A stretch of 64,000 bases of DNA from Prostheceraeus crozeri (Eukaryota > Platyhelminthes > Polycladida > Euryleptidae), in NCBI GenBank assembly GCA_907163375.1, contig CAJQUW010011310.1, positions 186,001 through 250,000 of the forward strand, read 5' to 3'. Under the pieces are notes generated by a model that ran no database searches, was not told where the DNA came from, and saw nothing but the letters and a program-made list of their open reading frames with translations. Shown in pieces: positions 61,442 to 64,000 of this stretch (positions are counted from its first letter, which is position 1; each line of letters starts with the position of its first letter). A program made the position numbers and the translations under genes.

Positions 61442-62040
61442 AATAATTTTTTTATTTACTTATCATTTTCTATCATATCATCCATATTATGAGAAACTCA
61501 TACATAGCATGGAATTGATCCACTATGAAGAGCAACAACCTCATCAAATATTTGCGAAAAAGAACAAGTCAAACATGTGGTTTCAATGCACTATTTTGCG
61601 GATATTTGACAATGCAGATTGAGCTAAATATAGGGTAGATAGCTACGCAAGACCGATTGAGACAAGTTCATCACAGTGCACATTCTACAAGACGCATTAT
61701 TAAGACACTTTCAAATGCCTTGGCATTCGCATTTCCTCTTTTGTCTTCCAGAATTGACCTTCTCCCGTGTAAGGATTTCAAGCACTGCTGCTGCTCGTTT
61801 GACTTGCTGCAGATCGTTTTCTGCTATAGCTGTCAGGTTCTTTTGTTTATGATCTTTCTGCTAACTGTTTTCTTGAATCAATTATCGCCTCGACTGGCAG
61901 GACTTAGGTTGTTCTGTCTCATATTTTTCTTTCATAAGTCAATACGAGCTGCTCTTAAAAGCCTCGCGATTTCTTTTCTCAACCTATATATCATCTTTAT
62001 TTACCCTCGAAAATCCTGTTGGTTACTTCCTCTATCTCCT
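61442..62040. other. AT-rich stretch, no gene recognised
   Basis: A 138-codon plus-strand frame (61657-62073) is hydrophobic and Cys/Leu-rich without a recognised domain. I do not call it. Confidence 0.4.
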
Positions 62041-62128
62041 TTGTCTCCATGCCTGGTAGGCAGAATGGAATAAGGAATACATGGCATTGTCTCCATGCCT
62101 GGTAGGCAGAATGGAATAAGGAATACAT
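62041..62128. repeat. Exact 46-bp tandem duplication
   Basis: TTGTCTCCATGCCTGGTAGG and the following bases recur after 46 bases. The second copy (62087-62128) matches the first for 42 bases without a mismatch, so the duplication is young or an assembly stutter. Confidence 0.9.
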
Positions 62129-62932
62129 ATTCAGCAAGTTTTTCATCCACCTGTATGTTTGAGCTGCCAATCTTTTTACTTTTCAGTAGTGACTTGTAGG
62201 GGCTGCGCAATGTGTCAGACATATGAGAAAACCGGCTCCACCTATGCACTATCATGAGGTAGAATGAAGACGCCTGTTTCATTATTTTAAACGAAATTCG
62301 ACACTTTTTAAATTTCTTCTACCTTCTTCCATAATTCCGCAGCATTAACACGATCACCATATCCTGCTTTCAAAGTGCCTCGGTGAAACCGGATTTCGAC
62401 TTTTAAATCAATTCACTGCTATCGCCAAGTAAACAGGGCGCCGATCGGCCAACTTTCAAATTCATCTTTTCACAGTTTCATCATCATGTAATTGAGGGCT
62501 TGCAGATCTACAAGCCCAGAGGAATGTGCTGCCAAATTACAGATAATCACGTATTTTCATTACTAAACATCAAATCATTTGAAAGCGGTGAAAATAATAT
62601 GTACGTATCTGATAAATACGTAAAATGGCTTGGTATTGGACACAGTAGAATTGACAGCTTCCGAAGCTTTAAATATTATTAGTTGTACATTACCAGCATT
62701 TTTTCAACCTTGTGGTTCTTATGACTCAAGTGTAGTTTCTTAATACGAACTTATTGCTCGAACACAGCAGGACTTTCAGCCATTATAACAAGCTCTTCCA
62801 CCTCGAGCATCTCACGATGGCTGACATGAAGAGAATTTGGGGATGACAACACTCCAATCAATATAACCAACAGCGAGCATGTTGGTGACCTTTGAGCAAC
62901 TCCGACTTTGAATATAGGCCTTTTATTTCTGC

Positions 62933-62961
62933 CTTGAGAAAGGGTCTGGACCCGAAACGTC
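62933..62961 (+). other. Hammerhead-like motif of Penelope-type repeats
   Basis: TTGAGAAAGGGTCTGGACCC is followed by GAAACGTC. GGGTC pairs with GACCC as a stem, followed by GAAAC, the same order as in the arms at 57.9-58.3 kb. The common animal repeat phrase 'TGAxGAAGGGTCxGGACCCGAAACGTC' is recognisable. The core is degenerate (TTGAGAAAG). Confidence 0.55.
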
Positions 62962-63001
62962 GGCTGTGTACATATTTTTTATTCGTAATTATTTAGTGGC
63001 A

Positions 63002-63050
63002 TTAAAATTACTCGGGAGAGAAAACTGATATTTTTCACATTATTGATTCA
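63002..63050. repeat. Dispersed repeat, copy 2
   Basis: Matches 46906-46954 (TTAAAATTACTCGGGAGAGA...) with about three mismatches in 49 bases. It lies 40 bases after the hammerhead-like motif, so it may be part of the same element's end. Confidence 0.85.
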
Positions 63051-64000
63051 ATATAGGCCTACCATCCATTTACTAGGACGACTGATTTTGATTACCGGCA
63101 CACAGATAGGACAACTTTGATGCTCTAATCACCGATGCCAATATGCCTCATTGCAATCATGGTTCTTGTACCTTTGCACAGCTTTCCTGATAGATAGAAA
63201 TAGAACATTACATTCAGCTTGTTGATAACTATCTGCAGCTGCCGCAGGTCGCATCAGTGACACCGCGCCCAAGCAACGAGGAATCTAGCGCTCTAAGGAA
63301 CTTCTGAGACGGTCCTCCAACTTGAATTGAAAACATCTAACATCTAATAGTTGCCACTGTCGAGTGAAAATCTCTTACGTTAAAGATGATGCCGGGAGAC
63401 ACTAAAGAAATTGTACCTCAAGTTCAGCTTTCATTCATTGAGTGAAGTCAACATTATATATTGCATTACTGAAGCGGCATGGAGTCCAAACATATTTTGT
63501 TAACAGCTTTTGCCATTCGACATGTGAGTGACACTAATCTTGAAAATATATAACTTGCTCATCTTGATGACCATTGTCCAGTGCATCCCAGGATAGGTCA
63601 GAAAAAGTAAACAAATACTGAATTTCACTAGAAAAATCGAGAATTGAATTTCAATACTTGGAGAAGGCTTGTGGTCAGAAAGGTTAAAAAATTGATTATG
63701 ACAAACTATGCTATAGTGAACTCGAACATCAGCAACCTAGTAACGACGGCGTCGACTTATCGATAAAGAAAAGTAACTACTGCTGTCAGTCTAACAATGT
63801 AGGGCACTTAACCAGATGCGAATAACTCCACACGAAACCTTCAATCGAACCGTGCACGGAAAATGTCGGGTTAATTTTATCATCAAAATGTGCTTAACAC
63901 TTTATGTCCCCCTGCACAAATCTCTACACTGAGGTGTATAAACCGTCAATCTCGTAGCCCTAAGTCAATAACGTACCAATAGATTGTTGCGATCATCCCT

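Larger units (their letters stand above)
49132..64000 (-). other. Upstream Groucho/TLE intron(s)
   Basis: I looked on the minus strand for the Q-domain signature (IPESLDRIKEEFQFLQ, YYEMSYGLNIEMHKQ) and did not find it, so the N-terminal exons lie beyond the window. The interval holds repeats and the features listed separately. Stretches not listed (50.2-52.5, 53.0-56.9, 58.3-59.7 and 63.1-64.0 kb) show no gene I can recognise. Confidence 0.65.

Overview
This is a metazoan genomic window: AT-rich, intron-rich, with long introns and many decayed transposons. The one host gene I can identify with certainty is a Groucho/TLE transcriptional co-repressor on the minus strand. The diversity of transposon relics (piggyBac-like, RTE-type LINE, tRNA-derived SINE, several MITEs, a possible Penelope-like relic) and the recurrent TAGGCCTA octamer suggest an aquatic invertebrate with a fairly large genome. 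I cannot name the phylum from sequence alone.

Groucho/TLE layout, in transcription order from high to low coordinates: CcN exon 49131-48676, SP exon 42603-42471, Ala/Gly/Pro-rich exon 31773-31586, short linker exon 31050-30989, then WD40 exons 15599-15314, 14125-13805, 13683-13420 and 13070-12963 with the stop. All junctions are GT/AG and phase-compatible. Together they give 1818 nt, 606 codons including the stop. The N-terminal Q tetramerisation domain and most of the GP region are not in the window and must lie beyond 64000. Intron sizes are about 6.1 kb, 10.7 kb, 0.54 kb, 15.4 kb, 1.19 kb, 0.12 kb and 0.35 kb, with more than 14.8 kb of intron upstream of the CcN exon.

Region by region. 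1-5100: AT-rich, no supportable gene. 5150-6480: broken piggyBac-like DNA transposon ending at a TTAA. 8130-8517: antisense LINE fragment. 8642-8984: orphan exon-like ORF with a CxxCG motif. 8985-12962: 3' flank of Groucho with a diverged ~100 bp tandem repeat. 12963-49131: Groucho exons and introns. These introns hold a CpG-rich block with a repeated GAGGCTC motif (27.3-27.9 kb), two MITEs (28.1-29.3 and 30.0-30.6 kb), an internally deleted LINE (36.3-38.2 kb), coding-like islands (40.2-41.5 kb), a tRNA-derived SINE (43.0-43.2 kb) and strand-skewed low-complexity blocks (46.4-48.4 kb) that may be assembly noise. 49132-64000: upstream Groucho intron, with another skewed block (49.5-50.2 kb), a LINE 3' fragment (52.5 kb), a MITE (57.0 kb), a foldback element with hammerhead-ribozyme-like cores (57.9-58.3 kb), a second CpG-rich block (59.8-60.4 kb), a possible Penelope-like RT relic (60.8-61.3 kb) and a third hammerhead-like motif (62.9 kb).

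The most interesting non-standard signals are the paired hammerhead-like cores in the inverted repeat at 57.9-58.3 kb and the two CpG-rich, motif-sharing blocks in Groucho introns that may be regulatory. The exon-like islands that do not belong to Groucho are also worth a look.
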